DNA of 64,000 nucleotides from Acorus gramineus (Eukaryota > Streptophyta > Magnoliopsida > Acorales > Acoraceae), in assembly GCA_030737835.1 (NCBI GenBank), contig CM060856.1, forward strand, positions 13,743,116 through 13,807,115, written 5' to 3'. Below are positions 35,225 through 47,663 of this stretch, piece by piece. The notes beneath the pieces were generated by a model. That model ran no database searches, had not been told where the DNA came from, and was given only the letters and a program-made list of their open reading frames with translations. Within the stretch, counting starts at the first letter, position 1, and each line of letters opens with the position of its first letter. Made by a program: the position numbers and the translations under genes.

Positions 35225-35385
35225 AGGCTCCGTTTGGCGGAGCATTAGGCGGGTGTTAGGCGTTGATGGCACCGACGGACGCAAATGTGTAGACAAACAT
35301 TTTTTTTCCTTGCGTCCAATTCAGAACCGTCGGCCGCCTTACCCAACGCAGAGTGTTGAGAACCCCATCCTAAACAGGCCGTAAT
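35225..35385. mobile_element. Short MITE with GGCTCCGTTTGG ends
   Basis: GGCTCCGTTTGGCGGAGCAT at the left and, reversed, ACGGCCTGTTTAGGATGGGG at the right form an imperfect inverted repeat around GC-rich non-coding DNA. The ends are of the PIF/Harbinger (Tourist) style. Unit 2 does not contain it, but unit 2 also lacks the neighbouring C 3' end, so its age relative to the duplication cannot be told. Confidence 0.45.
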
Positions 35386-35694
35386 ACCACAAAGGAAAAT
35401 TATTCATTATATTTTAATTACAGTTCACATCAATTTTTTTTTTTTTAAATCACTTTCCAAATGAATTGCATGTTTTATACTGAGATACATTAATATATTT
35501 TTTTTCAAATTAAAAAATGATAGAAAACTTTTATCATACACTATATAAAACTCATAACACCATGATAACACAGTATAATATACTCTACCACAAAAGGATT
35601 GGATCAGTATGGACTGTGTGACCAAATGAATCACCATAACCCCACACAACATTTCGTCGGCCCATATTCTGACCGTGGCCCAAAACCAGAATGG

Positions 35695-36660
35695 CCATAT
35701 ATGCCGGGCACATCCGGTCATGTATACAGTCCCCACCTTCTCCTAGCTTACTATATGTGGTGTTAGATATATATAAAAATGTATACAAGCAGCTTATTGA
35801 AATATATATATATATAATTCATTTTCTTCTATAAATATATAAAAAATTTATCCAATAAAAAACATATACCTTATTCTTTTTTTTTTTTTGGGTCATATAC
35901 CTCATTCTTAACATTTACCACTTTCCACAAAGAGGGGCATGAGCATTCTGACATATCCCAAGTCTTTGAAAAATTTTGAGTCTTATAAATATTATGCGTC
36001 ATGTTTAATGATCACGATTGGCTTTCTCCGTATAAGAACTTAGAAGCTAAAGGGACATGGTTTTTTGATACATTAAAATAATTGAAGTCGTTAGGTCAAT
36101 ATAATAATCATATAAGTGAAGTCAACGATAAGTGCTTATGCACACAACCTAAACCATGTATGATTAATAAGCCCAAGTGCACAGTACCATATATGTTTGG
36201 CACATCCGGTCATGTATACAGTCCCCACCTTCTCCTAGCTTTATTATATTTGATGTTAGATATATATAAAAATGTATACAAGCAGCTTATCAAAAATATA
36301 TATAATTCATTTTCTTCTATAAATATATAAAAAATTTATCAAATAAAAAACATATACTTTTGCTTTTTGGGAGGTGAAGGGGCGGGGGTTTTCCTATACC
36401 TTATTCTTAACATTTATCATTTTTCACCAAGAGGCATGAGTGTCTTCGAAAAAATTACGAGTCCTATAAATATCAATCATGGGTCATGTTTAATGATCAC
36501 GATTGGCATTCCCTGTATCACAAATTAAAAATCAAAGGGACATGGTTCCTTAAGACATTAAAATAATTGACGTCGTTAGGTCAGCATAATTATATAAGTG
36601 AAGTCAACAGTAAGTGCTTATGCATACAACCAAAACCATGTATAATCATTAATAGTAAGT
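35695..36660. repeat. ~492-bp tandem duplication
   Basis: The block starting CCATATATG...CACATCCGGTCATG occurs at 35695-36186 and again from 36187 to about 36660. Unit 2 has a single copy (about 50611-51075), closer to the second. The duplication is therefore private to unit 1, or one copy was lost from unit 2. Confidence 0.85.
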
Positions 36661-37521
36661 GAGATGAGGGGTCAATATGCTCTCAACAATAAGTGCTTTA
36701 TCGTGAGATGAGGGGTTAATATGCTCTCAACGTAAGCAACATTTACTAATGTCGAAATCAAGCAGTTGTATGTCATGTATCAGAAAGACAGAAATGGAAA
36801 TTCATTAATTTTATTCGAGATTTTAAAGTACATATTTTAAACCACACATTGAATATGGATGATTATCCATTAAAGACTGGATTTAAGAATACAATATCTA
36901 GAGATGAAACAGATTGTTTTGTTTTCGCTGCACTATTTCACATCCCACAAAATATTTTTTTTATTTTTAAAAAAAGAGAATGTAGTCATGTGAGAAGCGA
37001 GAAGAAATTATAAAAAAAAAAAAGAAGAAGCAAAAGAAGTTCAATATATTTCTTATATTTTCTCACTGGAATCTTATTTGATTAACCAAATGTTTTTTTT
37101 TTATGTATTATTCGCTGTACTCCTGTCTTCCACATGCAACCATTACTCCTCCATTAGAAAGTTATATTAAAAAATGAAATAAAATGAAGCTCATAAAAAT
37201 TAAGAGGCGCCAAAATTAGAACAATTCAATTAATCATGCAAATAAAGTCAAGAGTTATTTTAATCAGTTCAATTATATGTAGGGTTAGTTGGCAAGTACA
37301 TGTCAATTGTTTTCACTAAATTAAACCCCACTTGTAATGTGAATATGCTTACGTGCAATGTAATTGTGAGTTCCTTTAGCTTTACGTTATCCATTTTAAT
37401 GATTCACCAATTGTTTATAGATTTGATCACGTTTGTATTCTTTAATGACTACATATATATCAGGCATTGAAAACTAGACAATAGTGAAATGCAATTTAAG
37501 TTTGTCTCTTGAAAAGCTCTG
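36661..37521. promoter_or_regulatory. Upstream region of GDSL gene D
   Basis: Conserved with 51070-51937 upstream of F for its full length, including a small internal repeat of GAGATGAGGGGT(C/T)AATATGCTCTCAAC. ACATATATATCAGGCATTGA (about 37449) is a TATA-like candidate ~70 bp before the ATG; F has CATATATACCAGGCATTGA at the same place. Confidence 0.5.
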
Positions 37522-40500
37522 ATGGAAGGAAGAGGACTACATATCATCCTCTTCAGTCTCTCTTTATCTGTTTTGTTGGCCTTACAATCTGCAGATGCGA
37601 GTGTTCCAGCGATTTACGTGTTCGGAGACTCTACCGTCGATGTGGGGAACAACAATTACTTACCCGCAAACGCTGCAAAAGCGAATTTTCCCCACAATGG
37701 CATTGACTTCCCCGGAGGCGTCCCAACCGGAAGGTTCTGTAATGGCTACATCGGCATAGATTATTTGGGTGAGATATTGTTGTAGTGATCAGCAATTCTT
37801 TTTTATATGGGGCGGTTGGTAACGTGTTTAAACGCGTTTTTATTTTTTAATATAGTGAAAAGTAAAAACTTGTTATCAAACGTCTCTCAAAAAGTATACT
37901 TAATTAAAAATTAATTACAGTTTTTAATAAAAAAATTTAAAATTTAAAAAGCACAGAAAATATGCTTTCTAGAAATCAAGTTTATTTAAACCACTTTAAT
38001 TAAAATCTTATTGTTCAAACATGTTTTCAAATGCTACCATATACTCTAATTAGTAATTATAAATTAGTAAAGTTGAAGTTTTGATCATATACTCAAAAAT
38101 ATTTATTCTCTATCTAGCTAGAACCACCACGCCTACCCATCCACGCCATGTCATTTTTGAAGTGTGGATGCAAGAAAACCATGAAACTTATTTTTAAAGC
38201 CTAGTTTGTTTTTTAATAAAAAATGGATATAAAGAAGAATGAATTCAGATAAATATACATATAAACAACGTGTATAAATTATTCGTGCTTAATTACCTAT
38301 AACGATATAATATGACAAACACAAAAAAAAAATATTTTAAAGGAGAAAATGAATATTAGCAGCCAGACAAAAAGGAATTGGAAAACATACAGCGTTCATG
38401 ACACTAAATACAACCATGGCATACTCACACTACTATACGTATGTGACCTTCTCAGCCAAAATGTATGGCTTCAAGAAGAGTCCGCCAGCCTTTCTTTCCC
38501 TGACACACACAAACAAGAAGAGCTTCGGCGGCGTAAATTTTGCTTCAGGAGGGTCAGGCATTCTTGATACTACGGTACATTTTTTTCGTTGATTCAATAT
38601 ATTCACTCTTCAATCGTGGGATGACATGTGTTAAGACACATATCAATCTTTGATTAGAGAATGACATACACTGATAGGTCGAGCATCAATTAGATCCTCG
38701 ATGTTCTGGTGAACCCAAATCTCAATATTTCAAAACAGCTAATTAGAACATGCATGCATGCAACCAGGGAAAGGAGATCCCCATGACGCAACAGATCCGC
38801 TACTTCTCCACCGTGGTTTCCAATCTGACGGCCCATATGGGCAAGGCCTCGGCGTATCGCTTGCTCTCCAAGTCGTTGTTCCTCATCAGCGTCGGCGCCA
38901 ATGATATCTTCGCAGATTTCACACAGTTTGGACTCCAGGACAACGCACACAAGGATAAATACATTGCAATTCTCATCTCAAAATACGAGGTTCACTTGAA
39001 GGTATGAGTCAATTGTTTTTTTTTAGGACTGCAACTCGAGCATATTGATTGTTAGAAGAGGTCCACTTAGACTCAATCTAATCCGGTCCAATACTCAGAA
39101 CTTGAGGAGATCCTACCTACGCTTGACAACAGATTGGATACGTTATCTGTATCCTATTCTAATAATTCGAATACATATATTAATTTTAGGATTTAGATCC
39201 CCTTGAAATATGGATATTTTTTAGATAAGTGACATGTTTAAATATTAACATTAGTTTGGATAATCAAGTAATATATTAGAGAGAGATGAAAATTAAAATT
39301 AAAATTGAGATTTTAAAGCTTATTCTCTTTTTTAGATATCGTACATTAAAAATTTAATAGTAATATAATATATTATGATTGTGATTAATCATACAAGGTA
39401 ACAAATATGAACAATATATAATACAAGCATATATATTTTTATAACATATGTCGAATACAGATATTTTTCGGATTGGACATACTAATATCCATATCCGTAC
39501 TTTTGAATATCAGATATTTCTGATTTTTTAGATACAGATTCGGATCAGATTTGGATTTTTTTGCTGGTGATTGACTAGTAATCCTACCTGTACTAAACCC
39601 ATCAAATTAGGCTCAGATCAGGTCAAGCTCAAGATTGACTTTTAAATATTAATATTCTAAGTAATTTTAATTTTACGATAGTTGTAACAAATAGTAGTTG
39701 GAACTTTGACACAGAAACTAAGATAATAGATAAGAAGCGAGGTAAAAAAATATTATAAAAATTTGAGATTTCATAATATAAAAAAATTGAACACAATTTA
39801 GATTACATTTGGTACATTAAAAATAAAATTAAAATTTGGACAAATACTAAAAATAAAATCTATATTAAAATTGAATTAAGCATTTAAATTTATCATTGAC
39901 AGTTCAGGTTAGACCTATATAACCCAAATCTCTCAACCCAAACTCACTAAATTGGATTTCGATTGAAATGAAAACTCCAAACATGCACATCCAAAAGTTG
40001 AGTTTGGTCGGGTTCTCCATTTAAATTACACCTTTTTCTTTAGTAAGAGGTAATTTTAAATGCTCTTATTTGAAAGTTCATGTAGGATTAAAGGAGCTAG
40101 TGTTAATTTCCTGGGTTCAAGAAGATATATATGTTTGATTTCTTGACATGACAGAAACTGTATGGCCTTGGAGCAAGGAAATTTGGAATTGTAGGTTTGG
40201 GATTGCTTGGGTGTATCCCTTCCGTGAGAGCTAGGACCCCTTCAGGGGAGTGCATAGAGGACCTGAACGTATACGGTCGGAAGTTCAATCAGGCGGCCAA
40301 AACCCTGTTGCGGCGGCTCATCTCTTCCTTGGAAGGGATGAAGTACTCCTTTGGAGATTCACACAAGGTTGCTTCTGATATAGTGGACCACCCACATTTG
40401 TATGGTAAGGGATTCTTTTCTGAGACATGCACATCTGATTAGTATTATATTGATGGAACGATCAATACAAAAGTTTAGGAATAATTTACGAAAATATATT

Positions 40501-41562
40501 CAATAGAAAATAAGTTTAGCATTTTTTGTACTAATTTAAACGAGTACTCTTGATGGGCCTTTGATCAGGGTTTGACTATCACGTTAGGAATGACAATGAA
40601 AATAGTGTACAAAAGAAAATAAATTTAATATTTTTTTGGAATAATTTAGGAATATTTTATGATAATAATTTTTTTTAAAGAAAATAAAATCAGCATTTTT
40701 TGTATTAATTAAATAACTCTTGATTGGTCTCTGATCATAGTTGGGCTATCATCGTCAGATGCCATTTTTAAAATTACCATTAAATACATATATGTTCTTA
40801 CACTAAAAGTGAGGACGGAAAGACTAACAAACATCTTTTTTTTTAAACAAGAGTCAAAAGATTTAAATCAGTAAGTTTTATATCACGGTTTAAAAGGTTT
40901 TCGATCAAAAATCAGGTTAGGTTCAACACGAGTTGAACAATTCGTTGAATAATTTGATTGTTCAACACGGTCGTGGTCATCTGATCTTTTTTTATTTTTC
41001 TAACTTAGCATGTATAAATTAAAAAAAAGTGGAGTCCCGATCCTATGTGGTTTTACCACATAGGAACCTTGTAACAGCCAATCAGAGGCTGCCATATAAT
41101 GGTATTAAAAAAAATTTCATTTTTTTTCAACTTTTACCGATAAGAGCTATTTAATTTTTTTTTTCTTTTTTAATTATAGAGAAACCCCCTACATGACAAT
41201 CATTTATTGGTTATCACATGGATCCCAACACGTAAAAGTGTGGGTTGCAAGAATGATAACGTGTAAGCACACTTTGTATGGGCACAAGAAATAAATAAAC
41301 AAAGAAAAAACATGTTTGGTTAATTGGTTTTGTTTTCTATCCAGGGTTGAAGGAGCTAAAGAGTGCATGTTGTGGAGGAGGTAAGTTCAATGGAGAGAGT
41401 CCATGCATCCCAAATGCGACGTATTGTATGAACCGCGACCAGTACTTTTTCTGGGATCTGGTACACCCAACTCAAGCGACGTACAAGTTAATCACTCAGG
41501 CATTTTATGCTGGTTCGTCGAGGTTCGTCGGCCCCATCACATTCAAGCAATTGACCGCTTAA
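37522..41562 (+). CDS. GDSL esterase/lipase D (SGNH hydrolase), intact
   Basis: Exons 37522-37768, 38456-38574, 38768-39001, 40155-40404, 41345-41562 give 355 aa without a break. The signal peptide ends ..LALQSADAS; block I is FGDSTVDVGNNN, block [15 protein letters not shown], block III SVGANDIF and block V FWDLVHPTQATYK, so Ser, Gly, Asn and Asp-His are all in place. It differs from the A/B type in a shorter exon 2 (119 against 125 bp) and a distinct C-terminal end (GPITFKQLTA). Introns 3 and 4 carry insertions absent from its twin F (39119-39580 and 41032-41240). Its promoter and introns align with F along their length. As in the other array members, the enzyme should be secreted; its substrate is unknown. 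Confidence 0.93.
37811..38040. mobile_element. MITE in intron 1 of D, also present in F
   Basis: Inverted ends GGTTGGTAACGTGTTTAAAC and (reversed) ATGGTAGCATTTGAAAACAT. The same element sits at about 52235-52464 in intron 1 of F, so it was there before the duplication. Confidence 0.55.
39119..39580. mobile_element. 462-bp insertion in intron 3 of D
   Basis: Exact 9-bp duplications ATCCTACCT at 39110-39118 and 39581-39589 flank a block absent from F, where the region reads straight through (53460-53490). The 9-bp size suggests a Mutator-like element, but I could not find convincing inverted ends; the interior repeats GGATATCCG-like words. Confidence 0.6.
41032..41240. mobile_element. 209-bp insertion in intron 4 of D
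   Basis: Flanked by AAAAGTG (41025-41031 and 41234-41240) and absent from F, which reads AATGAAAAGTGAGGGCTGCA (near 55194). Outer parts GGAGTCCCGATCCTATGTGG and (reversed) GTTGGGATCCATGTGATAAC are weakly inverted. Confidence 0.5.
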
Positions 41563-42116
41563 TTGAGATGGCGTACGTCGAAGGGCTCGGAAAATATTTT
41601 CATGCTACTGAAATAATACATGGATGAATGGGGATTTTATGTTATTTCAATTTTCTTGTATTTATTGTTTAATGCATGGCATGTTCTATAACAATGAAAA
41701 TTTTTCATATACATGCTTGGATGGATGGCATGTGACATTAAACTTTCAAAACCTTTCATCAATTGAAAAAACAAAACATATATATGTCATATAAATTCCT
41801 TCATATATGGACACGTGCCCTCCATTCAAACACGTGCGTACTGATGAGATTCATGTCCGTATGTACTGATATGAAAAAATTTCATAGTTCCGTGTTTAAA
41901 TGTCGTTAAATATTGAATTAAGTTTTATAAATTGATCTCTCTCAACAATGACGTTGATGACCAAAATCAAATGTTAATTATATTTTCACACTTGAAAGCT
42001 TGGAAATTTCATTAACACACCCAACATTAGAAAGGCATAAAATCGTACATAAGAAGATCAAACCGTAAACTAAACTAGCAACAAATCAAGCTCCTACGAA
42101 CTATTCACTGTATAAC

Positions 42117-42902
42117 TAGGCCTGTCAACGGGTCGGGTCCAGACCCGGACCCGACCCGACCCGACCCGAACCCGATTACACGTGTAATATACTCGACCCG
42201 ATTTGGACCCGACCCGAGTTGGACCCGACCTGACGGACCACAACAAACAAACGGATCGGGTCCGAGTCCACCCCGCCCCAACCCGTTGGACCCGACTATT
42301 TTTTTTAATATATGCTCATATATTATAAGACCACTAGTATTAGTTGATACATAATTTTATTTCTTACTTAACTTATTTTTGTATCTACAAGTTCATAAAT
42401 CATAATCATAACAAGCCTATAAATCGGTTTGTTTTGGACAATTAACTTATTAGCTTTTGAATTTGTATGATTAATTAGTTTGTTGCATGATTTATGTTTA
42501 TTATTTAGGTTAATATGTTAGTGTTTATTGTTTTGAATGTTGTTTAGGTTAGTTATGTTTATTATTTAGGTTAATATGTTTTTTATGTTAGTGATTATTG
42601 TTTTGGATGTTGTTTAATAATTCATTTACTTCTTTTGAATTGTATAAAATTATATTCAAACAAAGTCTCATTAACAATAATGTTTTATTACAAAAATTTC
42701 AAATAGAATGATAAGGCAAACAAATACATGAGCTCTTCTCTTTTTTTTTTTTTACCCAACCATTCGGGTCGGGTCGGACCCGGACCCGACCCGGGTCCGA
42801 CGGGTCCGGGTCCACATTTCCCCGGACCCGTCGGGTCCTACCACGGGTCGGGTCCGGGTCCACCCCGACCCGACCCGGACCCGACCCGTTGACAGGGCTA
42901 CA
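42117..42902. mobile_element. hAT-type MITE with long GGGTCGGGTCC ends
   Basis: 786 bp. The left end TAGGCCTGTCAACGGGTCGG and right end (reversed) TAGCCCTGTCAACGGGTCGG open long GC-rich inverted arms full of GACCCG words around an AT-rich core. Exact 8-bp target duplication TGTATAAC at 42109-42116 and 42903-42910. The paralogous site in unit 2 (about 57533-57550) is empty and has a single TGTATAAC, which proves both the boundaries and the insertion. Confidence 0.92.
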
Positions 42903-43351
42903 TGTATAACCCGTGCTGATCCAATCACACAGGGATTCAGATTAGGCATTGGCAACGATCAGGGCCGGGCTGGCTCGTTCCTTGAAAGCATGGTCCAAGT
43001 CTGGCCCGTGGGCCTGTCTAGCCAACGGGCCCGGCCGACCCTGGCCAAGAGAAAAAACAGATTTGGGCCCTACCCACGGTCGGTCGGGCGAGCACACCCT
43101 GCAAAAATAAATAAAAAAATAATTTTCAATGTAAACTAATCTTGCAAAGATAATGTAATATGAATGTGAGCATTTCATTTACGGGGACGGATATTCCCAC
43201 CACCCCATTTATATTAAACACCACCCTTTATTTACAATATTGCCATCCGTGCATAACTCTCAAAAATGCATTAAGGGCACCACCCTCTCCTTTTCACCAC
43301 CCTAAGTAATTGGTTAGGTCAATCCCACCACCCTAAGTAATTGGCATAAGT

Positions 43352-43900
43352 TAGACACATGGGATGTCTATGTAATTTTATTTCCTAGACAATGTCGTTG
43401 TCGATGAAAATAGAAAAAAAAACATGTAGGTTCTGGAATGAGTTAGACACATAGGGTGTCTACATAATTATATTTCTTAGACAATTCCTATGTCGATGAA
43501 CACGGAAAAAAAATCATGTAGGTTCTGGAATGAGTTAGACACATGGGATGTCTATATAATTATATTTCCTAGACAATGGCCATGTTAATGCAAACAGAAA
43601 AAAAAACCTTAGGTTCTGGAATGCATTAGACACATAGGGTGTCTACATAATTATATTTATTAGACAATTCCTATGTCGATAGACATAGAAAAAAAATACT
43701 GTAGGTTCTAGAATGCGTTAGACACATGAAATGTCTACATAATTATATTTCCTAGACAATGACCCTGTCGATGGAAACAGAAAAAAAACCTGTAGGTTTT
43801 CGAATGAGTTAGACACATGGAGTGCCTACATAATTATATTTTTTAGACAATATCCATGTCGATGGAAACAGAAAAAACTCTGTAGGTTCTGGAATGAGTT
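43352..43900. repeat. ~92-bp tandem array, left side of the Mutator-like element
   Basis: Six units; the word TAGACACAT recurs at about 43352, 43444, 43536, 43627, 43719 and 43810. Each unit also has TAATTATATTTCCTAGACAA and GTAGGTTCTGGAATG. Confidence 0.9.
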
Positions 43901-44469
43901 ATAGTTGTGTGTTTTACTACACCAATGTCAATGGTTGTAGTAATTGGAGACTATTATTGTCGAACACATAAATGTATGAAAGTTTTAATATTTTTTTTAA
44001 AGGTTAGATACATCGTGTGTCGAGTATATGTGTATTGTTAGACAGTTTGTTTTTCTATTCTTGCGTAAATCAAGTTTCCTTATGAAACATAAGGAAAAAA
44101 TTCACAAATTTAACACGAATTACTTATCCAATAAAACATTTACAAACACATTCAACATTCATATTCAATAGACATTCACATTCCCCAAAACACATTGACA
44201 TTAATTAACATATTCACCCCTAAAGTATTATGAGGTTCTACAAACACAACCAAATCATAATACAATCATGTGTTGAAACCTAAATAGTTTCATTTAAACT
44301 TCTGTTTCAATACACATAATACAAATTAAAACCACAAAACACATAAAAAATTATTCAACACTAATTGTTTGTGGGCACTGAAATCTATAACACAAAAAAA
44401 TTGAAAAATTTATTCTAACATGAATCAACTAATTCATCAATGTCGATTGTGCATTTGCTTTGACATACA

Positions 44470-44703
44470 TCACACAGGTTTTGAGTCATGAAGTGGTGTT
44501 CCATCTTGCAAACAATGTATCATGTATCCAACTACTCTCTGCGTAGCCTTAATAGTTGTCTCCTGTCTCGAATTGTGGTTCATCATCTGAAACCATGCCA
44601 TGTACCCCGAAACCACCTCCCAAGGTGTAGGTACTGGCTCGTCATGCCAATAATACTCTTCTCTAAGAGAAAAAAAAAAGAGATTCATCAATGCCACCAA
44701 CAT
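44470..44703 (-). pseudogene. Possible plant mobile domain (PMD) C-terminal fragment in the Mutator-like element
   Basis: A 77-codon frame with EPVPTPWEVVSGYMAWFQMM. The W-x(n)-YMxWF pattern is reminiscent of the end of plant mobile domain proteins, which some Mutator-like elements carry. The rest of the domain is not visible. The similarity is from memory of the pattern and is weak; it may be an unrelated captured fragment. Confidence 0.3.
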
Positions 44704-45581
44704 ACAAACACTGAAAATTTGACTAATACATAGTATTTAATTCAATGAGTTACTAAAATGCATTCACAACGCTATCTTTCAATCCTAAATCATTCAAATT
44801 CATCCAACACAATTCATTTTTCTAAAAAGATACCCTAACTTTCTCTAAATTATCTTTACTAGATTGATTGGAGCATGAATAAATTAGTATTACATTATTG
44901 TTTAAATATAGTTCTCAACAATATGTATTGAACCATTTTACAATTTTATATCAATGTCAGTATACTAATTCATCTCATGAATATGTTCAACATGCCAACA
45001 ATAATATTCTCTAAGGGGAATTTTTTTTCCCAACCAACGCCACCAACATACAAATTAATGAAAATTAAACCAAAATGCATACCATCCCTAGCTTTGACTA
45101 ATGTATTGAAATTCAACCAACACACTTCGTTATGAAATAAACAAAAAATAAAATAAAAATAAACATAACTTTATATATCAAAAAACCCAAGCTCTCTTTC
45201 AAAGCCCTAACTTTCCCTATCAAAACCCTAACTTATCTACAAGAAGAACAATAATACTCATTAGATCACAATTAACAATTGATTAAAAAGATATTTTTAA
45301 AAAATAGATATATTAATTTATTTCAAGAGAGATGAGTTTATGGCCTCAAGAGTGGCACGGGGAGGACCTTACGGGGGTGGGGGGAAAGACTCCACGATGG
45401 CTTGTCATCGGCGTCCTCACAGCTGGAATAAACGGGAGGGGTACTGAATGAGAGAAATAGCAGAGAGAAGAGAGAGAATTATGTTATGATATGTGAAGGG
45501 TGGTGAGGTTGGTGTATATGAATCTAAAATGCATATGACCTTTATGAAAAAAAAAAAAAAACCGTTGGCTTTGAAATGGGT

Positions 45582-46030
45582 TAGACACATGGATTGTCTA
45601 TGTAATTATATTTTCTAGACAATGTACCTGTCGATGGGAACATAAAAAAACCCCGTAGGTTTGAGAATGGGTTAGACACATAAGTTGTCTATGTAATTAT
45701 ATTTTCTAGACAATGCACATGTCGATGAGAACAGAAAAAAAAACTCATAGTTTTTGGAATGGGTTAGACACATTCCATGTCTATGTAGTTATATTTCATA
45801 GACAATGTAACTGTCGACGGGAACATAAAAAATAACTCGTAGGTTCTGGAATAGATTAGACACATGGATTGTCTATGTTGTTATATTTCATCGACAAAGT
45901 ACCTGTCGATGGGAACAAAAAAAAAAAACCTCGTAGGTTCTGGAATGGATTAGACACATGGGGTGTCTACATAATTATATTTCTTAGACAATGTCCTTGG
46001 CGATGGGACCAAAACGAAACTAGTAGGTTC
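45582..46030. repeat. ~92-bp tandem array, right side of the Mutator-like element
   Basis: Five units with TAGACACAT at about 45582, 45673, 45765, 45857 and 45951. They are the same repeat as at 43352-43900 and in the same orientation, so they are not part of the inverted ends. Confidence 0.9.
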
Positions 46031-46778
46031 TAAGATTTATAACACAAAAATGCAAGCTACATCAGTTTTCCTATCAACAATAAATTTGAAAACAAACACA
46101 TATATAAAAAAAACCATCCAAACTCATCTTAAGCCTTAACTCACAAGTTAATGCAAATCATTCCCATAATTCAAAAGAACCCTAAAAAATACACAACAAC
46201 TCTAACAAAATCTCATATAGGTCACAATAAAAAAAATGAAATCATCTTAAACAAAATAACCAGATCCAGATAACAGATACCCAGCAATACAAAAACAAGA
46301 AAGACAGATTGGTTTAGATAGATTACATTGATCGACCGACCCAGAATCCTATCAAAGAGAGTTGACAACGTTAAAAGCGGACTGGAGAGATGTGGAGCGT
46401 CTTCACGACAGCCAATCATCGGCGTCCTCATGAGTGCAACGTATGGGATGTGCCAAAGTGGTGTTCGAGAGGCTAGATCGGAAAAAAAAAGAGAAAAGAA
46501 AGGGAAGAGAGAGGTCGATGGGATGAAATATGGTGGGTGGTGAGAAGGGTGTTTCTCATAGGGTGTTTATATATGGTGGTGCATTTGGTAAGTAAAAAAA
46601 TTGAAGGTGGTGGACTACAAAAGGTGGTGCCCTAAGAAAAAAGGGTAGTGGGAGTATCGCTGCCCTTCATTTACTGCACTATCCTAAGAGCACATTGAAT
46701 GAATTGATCATGATTACACAATTTAACTATATTTGAATACCTCACCTGTAGTCCAAAAAATCAAATTAAAAAAAATAC

Positions 46779-47663
46779 GGGTGAATTGCTCAGTGCCCCT
46801 GACCAACAGCCTTTTTTTTTTCTACCCCTAATTTTTTTTTTTTAACCCTTGCAGTCCGGCTCTTTTTTTTTTACCTCTGATCAATGCAACATCATACTTT
46901 GATACATAAACTACCCCCAATCTATTTTTTTAGTTTACAGTCACATTATGTGCAATTACATAATATGTCCAACTAGTTAGAAAAACTTAGTATATATTTA
47001 TAGATATATCATTCTATATGTGTGAACTTGTCTTTTTTTAGCACCTATTCATATACAAGCTAAGGAGAATGATCAACTGGTTCTCATGACCCAGTACATG
47101 GGTAAGTGCAATAATGAAATTATTAGTGAAGTGGATTAGTTTTTTTTTTTTCCTCAATAATTATTTGCATTGGTACTTGGTGACTTTGGACCATGTCAAG
47201 GAGTGCTTCGTGTTGTGCAACTCGTTATTTCATGTTCGTTATAAGAAACATATGTTTGACTACGTAATATGGATCAATAACAGTTGATGCATCTATTTTA
47301 TTGATACTTTGATAATATATTTATAACTATTTTTTGTACATTAAATACATTTACAGATGATAATGATAGGACTTACAATTCAAGAATATATTATATCTAT
47401 AACAATTTTGTATTTAATCATATTTTGTACGTTGAACGCTATCTGTAAATAACTATTAAATATCTGTAACTATGTGTATAATTTTTGTATGTATCACATT
47501 ATATTTCTGTATTCTATAACTCTGTCTATAAATGGTATTTAAGGTATTATGAAAAGTCAGAGACAAAAAAAAATAAATAGGACAACATTGCAGGGCTAAA
47601 AAAAAAGTTTAGGGGTATAAAAAAACTAGGTTGTTGGTCAAGGGGTATTTGAGAAATTCACCC
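46779..47663. mobile_element. 885-bp MITE (Mutator-like), unit 1 only
   Basis: Ends GGGTGAATTGCTCAGTGCCC (left) and GGGTGAATTTCTCAAATACC (right, reversed) continue as inverted repeats for ~90 bp. Flanks AAAAAAATAC (46769-46778) and AAAAAAATAT (47664-47673). Unit 2 has the empty site near 59520-59540 (AAAAAAAAAATAGCATTGAT). Confidence 0.85.

Larger units (their letters stand above)
43183..46665. mobile_element. Mutator-like element (~3.5 kb) with two internal repeat arrays
   Basis: Ends GGGGACGGATATTCCCACCA (left) and GGGCAGCGATACTCCCACTA (right, reversed); exact 9-bp target duplication TTCATTTAC at 43174-43182 and 46666-46674. Unit 2 has the uninterrupted site near 59404-59420. Two arrays of ~92-bp direct repeats flank a ~1.7-kb middle part. 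The middle holds only a short minus-strand frame (44470-44703). No transposase recognised, so it is non-autonomous. Confidence 0.88.

Noticed and set aside
43352-46030. CRISPR-like array
   Set aside because: The ~92-bp periodic repeats lack the short-repeat/unique-spacer pattern, the genome is eukaryotic, and the arrays sit inside a Mutator-like element.
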